64,000 bases of DNA from Anas platyrhynchos. Its lineage: Eukaryota; Chordata; Aves; Anseriformes; Anatidae. Position 1 is the stretch's first letter; each line of letters opens with the position of its first letter. The stretch is taken from contig NC_092591.1 of NCBI RefSeq assembly GCF_047663525.1, positions 53,483,501 to 53,547,500 on the forward strand, given 5' to 3'. The position numbers and the translations under genes are program-made. The notes beneath the pieces are model-generated. The model saw only the letters and a list, made by a program, of their open reading frames with translations, did not search any database and had not been told where the DNA came from. This document shows positions 12,469 through 22,798 of this stretch, one piece after another.

Positions 12469-13164
12469 CTAATGCTTGGGGTGGAGCCGGCGCGACGAGT
12501 AGGGAGCCGGGCGGGCACTCCTGCGCCGCTGTTTGTGCTGTCCGATGGTAGACAGCGAAGCCGTGCCGGGGCAGTTCCAGGTCTGATCTGGTGGAGCCGG
12601 GTCCACTTCCATTGCTTCCTCTGCCTCTTCGGCTGGACCCAGCTCCATGGGCTCCACGGCATTTGGCAGCAGGAGCAGCCAGTCCTTTCCCGGGACTGCC
12701 CACGTGGGTTGCCTGGCACTCGGAGTGTTCTCGGGCCAGGGTGCCGCGCCGGGGGCTCGTCCGGTTCCGTGCCTAGGACCCACGCCGCTGTCCGGTTCAT
12801 TTGCGTGCAAGGTTTCCACGCTGCCGTCTTTTTTACGGCCACGGCTGGGTCCCGCGCTGTAATCCGGACGACTGGCACGGCTCTGCTCCCCACGGCTGTC
12901 TGTCTGGCGCCGCTCCTTTCGCTCCACGCCACCGTTGTGACAGCGGGAAGGCCCAGGCCCCCTGTCACTGTACAGCTGACGGGGTGGCCTGTTCCCCGCG
13001 TCCTCGCGGTGCCAATGGTACCGCTGATAGTAAGTATTCATGGGCTGCACGCCTGAGGTGTCGCGGGCACTGGTGTTTCTTGTGCCATAGGCGCGATCCC
13101 TTTGCCCATGATACTTCTCTTTGTCGTTAGCTGCCTTTCTTCTTGGCTCTTGCCCGGACAGCAT
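12469..13164 (-). CDS. Unrecognised intronless gene, 231 aa, array copy 1
   Basis: I do not recognise this protein. The frame starts at the first ATG downstream of a TATA box at 13292-13298 (5' leader about 100 bp, no earlier ATG; purine at -3). It stops 58 bp before an AATAAA (12406-12411). The product looks mostly disordered. Residues 1-125 are rich in Arg, Lys, Asp, Gly, Ser and Tyr, with basic clusters (ERKERR at 81-86, GRKK at 109-112). Residues 154-170 hold a hydrophobic patch with WLLLLP. Residues 171-193 are acidic (EPMELGPAEEAEEAMEVD). Residues 213-226 are Arg-rich. There are two Cys (75, 198), no signal peptide and no membrane segment. Basic clusters with an acidic/hydrophobic motif would fit a nuclear protein, but that is inference. 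Copies 2 and 3 differ by Trp for Arg213. High GC makes long frames cheap, so ORF length alone is weak; the TATA and poly(A) framing is the main support. Confidence 0.5.
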   Translation of the reverse strand: MLSGQEPRRKAANDKEKYHGQRDRAYGTRNTSARDTSGVQPMNTYYQRYHWHREDAGNRPPRQLYSDRGPGPSRCHNGGVERKERRQTDSRGEQSRASRPDYSAGPSRGRKKDGSVETLHANEPDSGVGPRHGTGRAPGAAPWPENTPSARQPTWAVPGKDWLLLLPNAVEPMELGPAEEAEEAMEVDPAPPDQTWNCPGTASLSTIGQHKQRRRSARPAPYSSRRLHPKH

Positions 13165-13291
13165 TGCTGCTCGTGCACGCCAATGAAGGCTGCCTCTCGC
13201 CTCCTTGCTCCTGCTCTTCTTCCTGCAGCACCAGCTGGCAGTCAGAGGGCCTCGAAGCTCAGCGAGTGGCGGGCCAGTGGCAGGGGGCCCC

Positions 13292-13331
13292 TTTTATAGG
13301 GCCTGGGGCAGGGGTGGCCACTGTGACCTCA
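13292..13331 (-). promoter_or_regulatory. TATA promoter of array gene copy 1
   Basis: On the minus strand CCTATAAAAGGGGCC places TATAAAA at 13292-13298, about 130 bp before the ATG. Transcription would start near 13267. A CRE-like TGAGGTCA lies 26 bp further upstream (13324-13331), with a C-rich, Sp1-like CCACCCCTGCCCC stretch between them. Which factors bind is inference. Confidence 0.6.
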
Positions 13332-13559
13332 GCCAGGCTCTGTGATGGAGTGGCCCAAGGTGGCTGTGTTGGGAGCAGCCTACAAGATGCCCTCGCGTGG
13401 AGGAAGGAGGAGGGTTGGGGGGCTGAGGGCCCCTTTTCTGGGGCTGGCTCCCCCGAGCCATTTGGCCTGCCAGAGAGAAGGGCTGCCCCATGCGATCCTG
13501 CCTCAACCCGTTTTTCTCCAGATCTCCCAGGGTTAGGATCTCTCATGAACAAAAGAAAG

Positions 13560-15110
13560 CAACGCCAACAAAACCAAAACAGGCCGATTCAAAAGGCTAA
13601 AGCAGTCAAAACTGAAGTACCCATCATGACTGTTAATAACTTGCAAAAGTTTTCACTGCACGTTTGGCATGTGACGGTAAAATTCTGCAACACGCACAGG
13701 GTGTGGGAGGAACAGAAATTACGTTCAGAGTCTGAGTCTGGAACTTTGTGCCAGAACAGGGAAAAACAGGGGATGTGTTTGATCAACAGGCTCAAGCGCT
13801 CTCTTCTTACAAGAGAGAAAAAGACAGCACTTCAACTATTTTTAAGGTATAAATCAGCTCTGGAGAGCTGCATGCTCATGCAAATGCATATTTTGGTATT
13901 GGTGCTTTTATTTTTTTATTTTTTAATTTATTCATATTTTTTTAGAGGAACAGAAGTTCAATCCCATCAATTTTTGTGCAGCTATCCTGGGAGGGCTGGG
14001 AGCTGTAGATACCAGCACCAGGATTTCTCAGTGGTAGGCTGAGATGAGCAATGTTTTACTTGGTTAGGAAGGAAGTGCCTCGGTGCAGGAATAAATACTG
14101 GATTGCATTATAGCAGCAGTTAGTAACCTATCTGGTTAGTGGCTTTTATGTCAAAGAGAACATTTAAATTAAAATAAAATGTTTTTGTGTCTACCAGGTG
14201 AAGGCTGTACTTTTCCTTTTCCCTAAGGTAAATGGAGCTTGCTTCTGCTCTCGCTCAGTGATACAGAAAACCAACTTCAGCTAAAGTGCCTTCAAAGGAA
14301 CGGGGCTGAGTGCAGGACTTAGGCCCTGTGTCCTCTACAAAATAAAATGTGAGACAGAAGAGTTTCTCGGAGCCCTGTAAAGCATGCCATGGTCAATAAT
14401 TAGGTCAAAATGAGGCTTGCTGGTAGCCTCTATCTATATATGTGTGTATATAGAGAGAGCAGCAGCAGACGTGCTGGGGACCTCACGTTCTTTGTATCTG
14501 CCACCAGCGTGCCCTCGCTTTGAGCATCTTCTTGGTGTTAAGTGTGGCACTAATAAGAAAGGTTTTAGCTATGTGTTCATCCAAGGGAAAGTGGCCCTGC
14601 AGGTGCCGCAGGTGTTAACCACAGTGCTTCTGTGTCTTGAAGAGATGTAAAGGATGCTTAAAGCGTGCTCTGAAGCACGCAATAGAAATGAGGCAAATTG
14701 GAATTTCAGCATCTACACGGTGCGTTCACGTGAATTCTTACTGCCATGTTCTTTAAGATCTTATAAGCCATGATTGATAATGAAATCCTTAAAGAGGAGG
14801 AGATGTGGTTTGGATGGTAATAATGCTTCAGAACAGTAACTACGACAGATTTTTGTTTTGTTATTAAATATTTACTATTTTTTTTTTTTTTAAGGAAAAA
14901 AAATGTGAAAGATGTTTTCACAATGGTCCATGTCATAAACACAAATCTTTGTAAGCTCAAGAGTCTATTTGGGTGTTAGTTTTCCATGGTAGCTGCATCT
15001 TCATGGACTAAACCTTTGAGGATCTTGGAGGCCATGGAATGCAGCTTTTGGGCTGTCAGAAGCAGGGTGAGAAGCATGTACCATTCTCAAAGAAGCCGTG
15101 ATACATTGCT
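13560..15110. other. AT-richer half of the array unit, no gene seen (copy 1; repeated at +3809 and about +7618)
   Basis: Upstream of the TATA gene the unit becomes AT-rich, with T-runs near 13909-13940 and 14876-14892. No exon or RNA gene was recognised. A plus-strand frame of 299 codons crosses the promoter into this region (13143-14042) but has no supporting signals. Confidence 0.4.
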
Positions 15111-15114
15111 TATG

Positions 15115-15182
15115 TCACAGTGTCACAAAATGGTTGAGGTTGGAAGGGACCTCTACAGATCATCTTGTGCGACCTGCCTCCA
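15115..15182 (-). mobile_element. Older CR1 3' tail inside array unit 1
   Basis: TCACAAAATGGTTGAGGTTG followed by GAAGGGACCTCTACAGATCA is a diverged CR1 3' end on the minus strand, nested in the unit tail about 160 bp before the next unit head. Confidence 0.8.
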
Positions 15183-15344
15183 AATGCTTGACTTTTCTTG
15201 ATATCAGCAGGGCCCTTTTGTGGTTTGAATAGAGAGTAACTGGCATTGGTGTTGAATTTGATGAAAACAAAAAGTTAATAATGTACCTGTTTCTCAGTCC
15301 AGTTTTCTGATGATGGGGCTGACTGCTCTTTCTGAGCAGAAATG

Positions 15345-15906
15345 TCACAGAATCACAGAATTTCTAGGTTGGAAGAGACCTCAAGATCATCGAGTCCAAC
15401 CTCTGACCTAACGCTAACAGTCCCCACTAAACCATATCCCTAAGCTCTACATCTAAACGTCTTTTAAAGACTTCCAGGGATGGTGACTCCACCACTTCCC
15501 TGGGCAGCCAGGAATGTCTCCTCGTTGTTCTAATTGTTGAAAGGTAGTGCTCTTTGTTCAATTCTTTGTTTGAATTGTTGAAGAGTAGGGGCATGAAGTT
15601 TCCATTTTTCCACTCACCGGTGACATCGCCTGAGTGCCAGGACTTTTCAACTATGACGGAGAGAGGCTTGGCAACTCTGTCAGCCAGTTCCCTCAGGACT
15701 CTGGGATTCATGTCATCAGGTCCCATAGACTTGTATTTGTTCAGATTCTTCAGGTGGTCTCGAACCTGCTCTTCACTTCCAGTGGGTGGGACTTTGATCC
15801 CCCAGCCTGCATCTACGGGTTCAGGGAAAGGAAAGGCTTGGGAAGGCCGTCTGCCAGTGCAGACAGAGGTGAAGAAGTTGCTGAGTACCTCAGCCTTCTC
15901 CAATTA
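15345..15906 (-). mobile_element. CR1 LINE, internally deleted, head of unit 2
   Basis: Same internally deleted CR1 as at the head of unit 1. Its first ~130 bp (CTCTGACC and CCTAAGCTCTAC versions) match the terminal CR1 at 22957 better than unit 1. It keeps an open frame of 158 codons covering an RT part (KSMGPDDMNPRVLRELADRV) and the ORF2 C-terminus ([14 protein letters not shown]). It lacks the catalytic centre, so it is not autonomous. Confidence 0.9.
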
Positions 15907-15971
15907 CTCGGATATAGAAACTCACTTCTATTATAAGAAATTAACCACCTATAATTGCTTATACCCTAATA

Positions 15972-16032
15972 TTTTCACCCTTTAGTCTATTTTCACCCTT
16001 TAGTCTATTTTCACCCTTTAGTCTATTTTCAC
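15972..16032. repeat. 18-bp minisatellite, 3 full units (array copy 2)
   Basis: Three tandem TTTTCACCCTTTAGTCTA units plus a partial unit. Confidence 0.9.
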
Positions 16033-16214
16033 AAGTGTTAAAGATTCAAACCCATGGGGACTGCTCCTGTCACCCCAGCGCAGCAGCCCGAAGGAAGCTG
16101 GGTCCTCTCTCGTGCTCTTCCTCCAGGCTCTGTGCAGGAGATGCCACCTCTCGCGCAAGGGCTGGGGGATGGGAAAGAAGCACTCTCACAACCTCTGAGA
16201 ATTGGCAAGAGGTG

Positions 16215-16220
16215 TTTATT
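16215..16220 (-). terminator. Poly(A) signal of array gene copy 2
   Basis: AATAAA on the minus strand, 58 bp after the stop, in the same context as copy 1. Confidence 0.55.
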
Positions 16221-16277
16221 GCCAGGACATCCTGCAGGTGACCCTGCGGGATGTCCGTGCTGTTCGGTGGCCCCAAG

Positions 16278-16973
16278 CTAATGCTTGGGGTGGAGCCGGC
16301 GCGACGAGTAGGGAGCCGGGCGGGCACTCCTGCGCCACTGTTTGTGCTGTCCGATGGTAGACAGCGAAGCCGTGCCGGGGCAGTTCCAGGTCTGATCTGG
16401 TGGAGCCGGGTCCACTTCCATTGCTTCCTCTGCCTCTTCGGCTGGACCCAGCTCCATGGGCTCCACGGCATTTGGCAGCAGGAGCAGCCAGTCCTTTCCC
16501 GGGACTGCCCACGTGGGTTGCCTGGCACTCGGAGTGTTCTCGGGCCAGGGTGCCGCGCCGGGGGCTCGTCCGGTTCCGTGCCTAGGACCCACGCCGCTGT
16601 CCGGTTCATTTGCGTGCAAGGTTTCCACGCTGCCGTCTTTTTTACGGCCACGGCTGGGTCCCGCGCTGTAATCCGGACGACTGGCACGGCTCTGCTCCCC
16701 ACGGCTGTCTGTCTGGCGCCGCTCCTTTCGCTCCACGCCACCGTTGTGACAGCGGGAAGGCCCAGGCCCCCTGTCACTGTACAGCTGACGGGGTGGCCTG
16801 TTCCCCGCGTCCTCGCGGTGCCAATGGTACCGCTGATAGTAAGTATTCATGGGCTGCACGCCTGAGGTGTCGCGGGCACTGGTGTTTCTTGTGCCATAGG
16901 CGCGATCCCTTTGCCCATGATACTTCTCTTTGTCGTTAGCTGCCTTTCTTCTTGGCTCTTGCCCGGACAGCAT
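16278..16973 (-). CDS. Unrecognised intronless gene, 231 aa, array copy 2
   Basis: Second copy of the unrecognised 231-aa frame, again between a TATA box (17101-17107) and an AATAAA (16215-16220). Compared with copy 1 the only coding change seen is C to T on the coding strand at a CpG, giving Trp213 in place of Arg. The frame is intact, as it would be in any recent duplicate, so intactness is not independent proof of function. It runs in the same direction as the truncated CR1 that follows it at 15.9-15.3 kb. Confidence 0.5.
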   Translation of the reverse strand: MLSGQEPRRKAANDKEKYHGQRDRAYGTRNTSARDTSGVQPMNTYYQRYHWHREDAGNRPPRQLYSDRGPGPSRCHNGGVERKERRQTDSRGEQSRASRPDYSAGPSRGRKKDGSVETLHANEPDSGVGPRHGTGRAPGAAPWPENTPSARQPTWAVPGKDWLLLLPNAVEPMELGPAEEAEEAMEVDPAPPDQTWNCPGTASLSTIGQHKQWRRSARPAPYSSRRLHPKH

Positions 16974-17100
16974 TGCTGCTCGTGCACGCCAATGAAGGCT
17001 GCCTCTCGCCTCCTTGCTCCTGCTCTTCTTCCTGCAGCACCAGCTGGCAGTCAGAGGGCCTCGAAGCTCAGCGAGTGGCGGGCCAGTGGCAGGGGGCCCC

Positions 17101-17140
17101 TTTTATAGGGCCTGGGGCAGGGGTGGCCACTGTGACCTCA
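17101..17140 (-). promoter_or_regulatory. TATA promoter of array gene copy 2
   Basis: Same TATAAAA (17101-17107) and upstream TGAGGTCA (17133-17140) arrangement as copy 1, with unchanged sequence. Confidence 0.6.
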
Positions 17141-18923
17141 GCCAGGCTCTGTGATGGAGTGGCCCAAGGTGGCTGTGTTGGGAGCAGCCTACAAGATGCC
17201 CTCGCGTGGAGGAAGGAGGAGGGTTGGGGGGCTGAGGGCCCCTTTTCTGGGGCTGGCTCCCCCGAGCCATTTGGCCTGCCAGAGAGAAGGGCTGCCCCAT
17301 GCGATCCTGCCTCAACCCGTTTTTCTCCAGATCTCCCAGGGTTAGGATCTCTCATGAACAAAAGAAAGCAACGCCAACAAAACCAAAACAGGCCGATTCA
17401 AAAGGCTAAAGCAGTCAAAACTGAAGTACCCATCATGACTGTTAATAACTTGCAAAAGTTTTCACTGCACGTTTGGCATGTGACGGTAAAATTCTGCAAC
17501 ACGCACAGGGTGTGGGAGGAACAGAAATTACGTTCAGAGTCTGAGTCTGGAACTTTGTGCCAGAACAGGGAAAAACAGGGGATGTGTTTGATCAACAGGC
17601 TCAAGCGCTCTCTTCTTACAAGAGAGAAAAAGACAGCACTTCAACTATTTTTAAGGTATAAATCAGCTCTGGAGAGCTGCATGCTCATGCAAATGCATAT
17701 TTTGGTATTGGTGCTTTTATTTTTTTATTTTTTAATTTATTCATATTTTTTTAGAGGAACAGAAGTTCAATCCCATCAATTTTTGTGCAGCTATCCTGGG
17801 AGGGCTGGGAGCTGTAGATACCAGCACCAGGATTTCTCAGTGGTAGGCTGAGATGAGCAATGTTTTACTTGGTTAGGAAGGAAGTGCCTCGGTGCAGGAA
17901 TAAATACTGGATTGCATTATAGCAGCAGTTAGTAACCTATCTGGTTAGTGGCTTTTATGTCAAAGAGAACATTTAAATTAAGATAAAATGTTTTTGTGTC
18001 TACCAGGTGAAGGCTGTACTTTTCCTTTTCCCTAAGGTAAATGGAGCTTGCTTCTGCTCTCGCTCAGTGATACAGAAAACCAACTTCAGCTAAAGTGCCT
18101 TCAAAGGAACGGGGCTGAGTGCAGGACTTAGGCCCTGTGTCCTCTACAAAATAAAATGTGAGACAGAAGAGTTTCTCGGAGCCCTGTAAAGCATGCCATG
18201 GTCAATAATTAGGTCAAAATGAGGCTTGCTGGTAGCCTCTATCTATATATGTGTGTATATAGAGAGAGCAGCAGCAGACGTGCTGGGGACCTCACGTTCT
18301 TTGTATCTGCCACCAGCGTGCCCTCGCTTTGAGCATCTTCTTGGTGTTAAGTGTGGCACTAATAAGAAAGGTTTTAGCTATGTGTTCATCCAAGGGAAAG
18401 TGGCCCTGCAGGTGCCGCAGGTGTTAACCACAGTGCTTCTGTGTCTTGAAGAGATGTAAAGGATGCTTAAAGCGTGCTCTGAAGCACGCAATAGAAATGA
18501 GGCAAATTGGAATTTCAGCATCTACACGGTGCGTTCACGTGAATTCTTACTGCCATGTTCTTTAAGATCTTATAAGCCATGATTGATAATGAAATCCTTA
18601 AAGAGGAGGAGATGTGGTTTGGATGGTAATAATGCTTCAGAACAGTAACTACGACAGATTTTTGTTTTGTTATTAAATATTTACTATTTTTTTTTTTTTT
18701 AAGGAAAAAAAATGTGAAAGATGTTTTCACAATGGTCCATGTCATAAACACAAATCTTTGTAAGCTCAAGAGTCTATTTGGGTGTTAGTTTTCCATGGTA
18801 GCTGCATCTTCATGGACTAAACCTTTGAGGATCTTGGAGGCCATGGAATGCAGCTTTTGGGCTGTCAGAAGCAGGGTGAGAAGCATGTACCATTCTCAAA
18901 GAAGCCGTGATACATTGCTTATG

Positions 18924-18991
18924 TCACAGTGTCACAAAATGGTTGAGGTTGGAAGGGACCTCTACAGATCATCTTGTGCGACCTGCCTCCA
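18924..18991 (-). mobile_element. Older CR1 3' tail inside array unit 2
   Basis: Same diverged CR1 3' end as in unit 1, duplicated with the unit. Confidence 0.8.
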
Positions 18992-19153
18992 AATGCTTGA
19001 CTTTTCTTGATATCAGCAGGGCCCTTTTGTGGTTTGAATAGAGAGTAACTGGCATTGGTGTTGAATTTGATGAAAACAAAAAGTTAATAATGTACCTGTT
19101 TCTCAGTCCAGTTTTCTGATGATGGGGCTGACTGCTCTTTCTGAGCAGAAATG

Positions 19154-19715
19154 TCACAGAATCACAGAATTTCTAGGTTGGAAGAGACCTCAAGATCATC
19201 GAGTCCAACCTCTGACCTAACGCTAACAGTCCCCACTAAACCATATCCCTAAGCTCTACATCTAAACGTCTTTTAAAGACTTCCAGGGATGGTGACTCCA
19301 CCACTTCCCTGGGCAGCCAGGAATGTCTCCTCGTTGTTCTAATTGTTGAAAGGTAGTGCTCTTTGTTCAATTCTTTGTTTGAATTGTTGAAGAGTAGGGG
19401 CATGAAGTTTCCATTTTTCCACTCACCGGTGACATCGCCTGAGTGCCAGGACTTTTCAACTATGACGGAGAGAGGCTTGGCAACTCTGTCAGCCAGTTCC
19501 CTCAGGACTCTGGGATTCATGTCATCAGGTCCCATAGACTTGTATTTGTTCAGATTCTTCAGGTGGTCTCGAACCTGCTCTTCACTTCCAGTGGGTGGGA
19601 CTTTGATCCCCCAGCCTGCATCTACGGGTTCAGGGAAAGGAAAGGCTTGGGAAGGCCGTCTGCCAGTGCAGACAGAGGTGAAGAAGTTGCTGAGTACCTC
19701 AGCCTTCTCCAATTA
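19154..19715 (-). mobile_element. CR1 LINE, internally deleted, head of unit 3
   Basis: Base-for-base the same as the CR1 at the head of unit 2 as far as can be read, including the 158-codon remnant frame. It marks the junction between units 2 and 3. Confidence 0.9.
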
Positions 19716-19780
19716 CTCGGATATAGAAACTCACTTCTATTATAAGAAATTAACCACCTATAATTGCTTATACCCTAATA

Positions 19781-19841
19781 TTTTCACCCTTTAGTCTATT
19801 TTCACCCTTTAGTCTATTTTCACCCTTTAGTCTATTTTCAC
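19781..19841. repeat. 18-bp minisatellite, 3 full units (array copy 3)
   Basis: Three tandem TTTTCACCCTTTAGTCTA units plus a partial unit, as in copy 2. Confidence 0.9.
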
Positions 19842-20023
19842 AAGTGTTAAAGATTCAAACCCATGGGGACTGCTCCTGTCACCCCAGCGCAGCAGCCCGA
19901 AGGAAGCTGGGTCCTCTCTCGTGCTCTTCCTCCAGGCTCTGTGCAGGAGATGCCACCTCTCGCGCAAGGGCTGGGGGATGGGAAAGAAGCACTCTCACAA
20001 CCTCTGAGAATTGGCAAGAGGTG

Positions 20024-20029
20024 TTTATT
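20024..20029 (-). terminator. Poly(A) signal of array gene copy 3
   Basis: AATAAA on the minus strand, 58 bp after the stop, in the same context as copy 1. Confidence 0.55.
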
Positions 20030-20086
20030 GCCAGGACATCCTGCAGGTGACCCTGCGGGATGTCCGTGCTGTTCGGTGGCCCCAAG

Positions 20087-20782
20087 CTAATGCTTGGGGT
20101 GGAGCCGGCGCGACGAGTAGGGAGCCGGGCGGGCACTCCTGCGCCACTGTTTGTGCTGTCCGATGGTAGACAGCGAAGCCGTGCCGGGGCAGTTCCAGGT
20201 CTGATCTGGTGGAGCCGGGTCCACTTCCATTGCTTCCTCTGCCTCTTCGGCTGGACCCAGCTCCATGGGCTCCACGGCATTTGGCAGCAGGAGCAGCCAG
20301 TCCTTTCCCGGGACTGCCCACGTGGGTTGCCTGGCACTCGGAGTGTTCTCGGGCCAGGGTGCCGCGCCGGGGGCTCGTCCGGTTCCGTGCCTAGGACCCA
20401 CGCCGCTGTCCGGTTCATTTGCGTGCAAGGTTTCCACGCTGCCGTCTTTTTTACGGCCACGGCTGGGTCCCGCGCTGTAATCCGGACGACTGGCACGGCT
20501 CTGCTCCCCACGGCTGTCTGTCTGGCGCCGCTCCTTTCGCTCCACGCCACCGTTGTGACAGCGGGAAGGCCCAGGCCCCCTGTCACTGTACAGCTGACGG
20601 GGTGGCCTGTTCCCCGCGTCCTCGCGGTGCCAATGGTACCGCTGATAGTAAGTATTCATGGGCTGCACGCCTGAGGTGTCGCGGGCACTGGTGTTTCTTG
20701 TGCCATAGGCGCGATCCCTTTGCCCATGATACTTCTCTTTGTCGTTAGCTGCCTTTCTTCTTGGCTCTTGCCCGGACAGCAT
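20087..20782 (-). CDS. Unrecognised intronless gene, 231 aa, array copy 3
   Basis: Third copy of the 231-aa frame, identical to copy 2 by eye (Trp213). It is framed by a TATA box at 20910-20916 and an AATAAA at 20024-20029. There is no intron and no residual poly(A) tract beyond the poly(A) signal, so a recent processed retrocopy is not indicated. An intronless multicopy gene is the simplest reading, and a non-coding transcript from the same promoter is the main alternative. Confidence 0.5.
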   Translation of the reverse strand: MLSGQEPRRKAANDKEKYHGQRDRAYGTRNTSARDTSGVQPMNTYYQRYHWHREDAGNRPPRQLYSDRGPGPSRCHNGGVERKERRQTDSRGEQSRASRPDYSAGPSRGRKKDGSVETLHANEPDSGVGPRHGTGRAPGAAPWPENTPSARQPTWAVPGKDWLLLLPNAVEPMELGPAEEAEEAMEVDPAPPDQTWNCPGTASLSTIGQHKQWRRSARPAPYSSRRLHPKH

Positions 20783-20909
20783 TGCTGCTCGTGCACGCCA
20801 ATGAAGGCTGCCTCTCGCCTCCTTGCTCCTGCTCTTCTTCCTGCAGCACCAGCTGGCAGTCAGAGGGCCTCGAAGCTCAGCGAGTGGCGGGCCAGTGGCA
20901 GGGGGCCCC

Positions 20910-20949
20910 TTTTATAGGGCCTGGGGCAGGGGTGGCCACTGTGACCTCA
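20910..20949 (-). promoter_or_regulatory. TATA promoter of array gene copy 3
   Basis: Same TATAAAA (20910-20916) and TGAGGTCA (20942-20949) arrangement as copies 1 and 2. Confidence 0.6.
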
Positions 20950-22730
20950 GCCAGGCTCTGTGATGGAGTGGCCCAAGGTGGCTGTGTTGGGAGCAGCCTA
21001 CAAGATGCCCTCGCGTGGAGGAAGGAGGAGGGTTGGGGGGCTGAGGGCCCCTTTTCTGGGGCTGGCTCCCCCGAGCCATTTGGCCTGCCAGAGAGAAGGG
21101 CTGCCCCATGCGATCCTGCCTCAACCCGTTTTTCTCCAGATCTCCCAGGGTTAGGATCTCTCATGAACAAAAGAAAGCAACGCCAACAAAACCAAAACAG
21201 GCCGATTCAAAAGGCTAAAGCAGTCAAAACTGAAGTACCCATCATGACTGTTAATAACTTGCAAAAGTTTTCACTGCACGTTTGGCATGTGACGGTAAAA
21301 TTCTGCAACACGCACAGGGTGTGGGAGGAACAGAAATTACGTTCAGAGTCTGAGTCTGGAACTTTGTGCCAGAACAGGGAAAAACAGGGGATGTGTTTGA
21401 TCAACAGGCTCAAGCGCTCTCTTCTTACAAGAGAGAAAAAGACAGCACTTCAACTATTTTTAAGGTATAAATCAGCTCTGGAGAGCTGCATGCTCATGCA
21501 AATGCATATTTTGGTATTGGTGCTTTTATTTTTTTATTTTTTAATTTATTCATATTTTTTTAGAGGAACAGAAGTTCAATCCCATCAATTTTTGTGCAGC
21601 TATCCTGGGAGGGCTGGGAGCTGTAGATACCAGCACCAGGATTTCTCAGTGGTAGGCTGAGATGAGCAATGTTTTACTTGGTTAGGAAGGAAGTGCCTCG
21701 GTGCAGGAATAAATACTGGATTGCATTATAGCAGCAGTTAGTAACCTATCTGGTTAGTGGCTTTTATGTCAAAGAGAACATTTAAATTAAAATAAAATGT
21801 TTTTGTGTCTACCAGGTGAAGGCTGTACTTTTCCTTTTCCCTAAGGTAAATGGAGCTTGCTTCTGCTCTCGCTCAGTGATACAGAAAACCAACTTCAGCT
21901 AAAGTGCCTTCAAAGGAATGGGGATGAGTGCAGGACTTAGGCCCTGTGTCCTCTACAAAATAAAATGTGAGACAGAAGAGTTTCTCGGAGCCCTGTAAAG
22001 CATGCCATGGTCAATAATTAGGTCAAAATGAGGCTTGCTGGTAGCCTCTATCTATATATGTGTGTATATAGAGAGAGCAGCAGCAGACGTGCTGGGGACC
22101 TCACGTTCTTTGTATCTGCCACCCGCGTGCCCTCGCTTTGAGCATCTTCTTGGTGTTAAGTGTGGCACTAATAAGAAAGGTTTTAGCTATGTGTTCATCC
22201 AAGGGAAAGTGGCCCTGCAGGTGCCGCAGGTGTTAACCACAGTGCTTCTGTGTCTTGAAGAGATGTAAAGGATGCTTAAAGCGTGATCTGAAGCACGCAA
22301 TAGAAATGAGGCAAATTGGAATTTCAGCATCTACACGGTGTGTTCACGTGAATTCTTACTGCCATGTTCTTTAAGATCTTATAAGCCATGATTGATAATG
22401 AAATCCTTAAAGAGGAGGAGATGTGGTTTGGATGGTAATAATGCTTCAGAACAGTAACTACGACAGATTTTTGTTTTGTTATTAAATATTTACTATTTTT
22501 TTTTTTTAAGGAAAAAAAATGTGAAAGATGTTTTCACAATGGTCCATGTCATAAACACAAATCTTTGTAAGCTCAAGAGTCTATTTGGGTGTTAGTTTTC
22601 CATGGTAGCTGCATCTTCATGGACTAAACCTTTGAGGATCTTGGAGGCCATGGAATGCAGCTTTTGGGCTGTCAGAAGCAGGGTGAGAAGTATGTACCAT
22701 TCTCAAAGAAGCCGTGATACATTGCTTATG

Positions 22731-22798
22731 TCACAGTGTCACAAAATGGTTGAGGTTGGAAGGGACCTCTACAGATCATCTTGTGCGACCTGCCTCCA
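22731..22798 (-). mobile_element. Older CR1 3' tail inside array unit 3
   Basis: Same diverged CR1 3' end as in units 1 and 2, duplicated with the unit. Confidence 0.8.

Larger units (their letters stand above)
11547..15344. repeat. Tandem array, copy 1 of a ~3.8-kb unit
   Basis: This is the first of three head-to-tail units. It opens with a CR1 3' end at 11547 and runs to the base before the next CR1 (15345), 3798 bp. Its first ~600 bp (the CR1 head) differ from copies 2 and 3 by scattered substitutions and small indels, for example around 11840-11870 and 11925-11935. The minisatellite at 12181 has two 18-bp units instead of three. From about 12245 onward it matches copy 2 almost base for base, at a constant offset of 3809. 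Confidence 0.95.
15345..19153. repeat. Tandem array, copy 2 of a ~3.8-kb unit
   Basis: Middle unit, 3809 bp. Its CR1 head is of the same version as copy 3's head, while its tail (after about 18110) is of the same version as copy 1's tail. It has one private change seen by eye: AAATTAAGATAAAATG at about 17976, where copies 1 and 3 have AAATTAAAATAAAATG. Confidence 0.95.

Noticed and set aside
12261..12968. 235-codon minus-strand frame overlapping the 231-aa gene (also at 16070-16777 and 19879-20586)
   Set aside because: It starts at an internal ATG downstream of the first one and runs through the AATAAA at 12406-12411, so the proposed transcript would end before its stop. Long overlapping frames are expected in such GC-rich DNA.
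12442..13056. 204-codon plus-strand frame antisense to the array gene
   Set aside because: It is a shadow of the minus-strand frame in GC-rich DNA and has no promoter or poly(A) context.
13143..14042. 299-codon plus-strand frame (repeated in all three units)
   Set aside because: It runs antisense across the gene start and TATA box, changes abruptly from GC-rich to AT-rich composition, ends in a T-run-encoded hydrophobic stretch and has no domain. Presence in three near-identical copies is not evidence of constraint.
15427..15903. 158-codon minus-strand frame, at first sight a gene
   Set aside because: It is the remnant ORF2 of an internally deleted CR1 LINE lacking the catalytic core.
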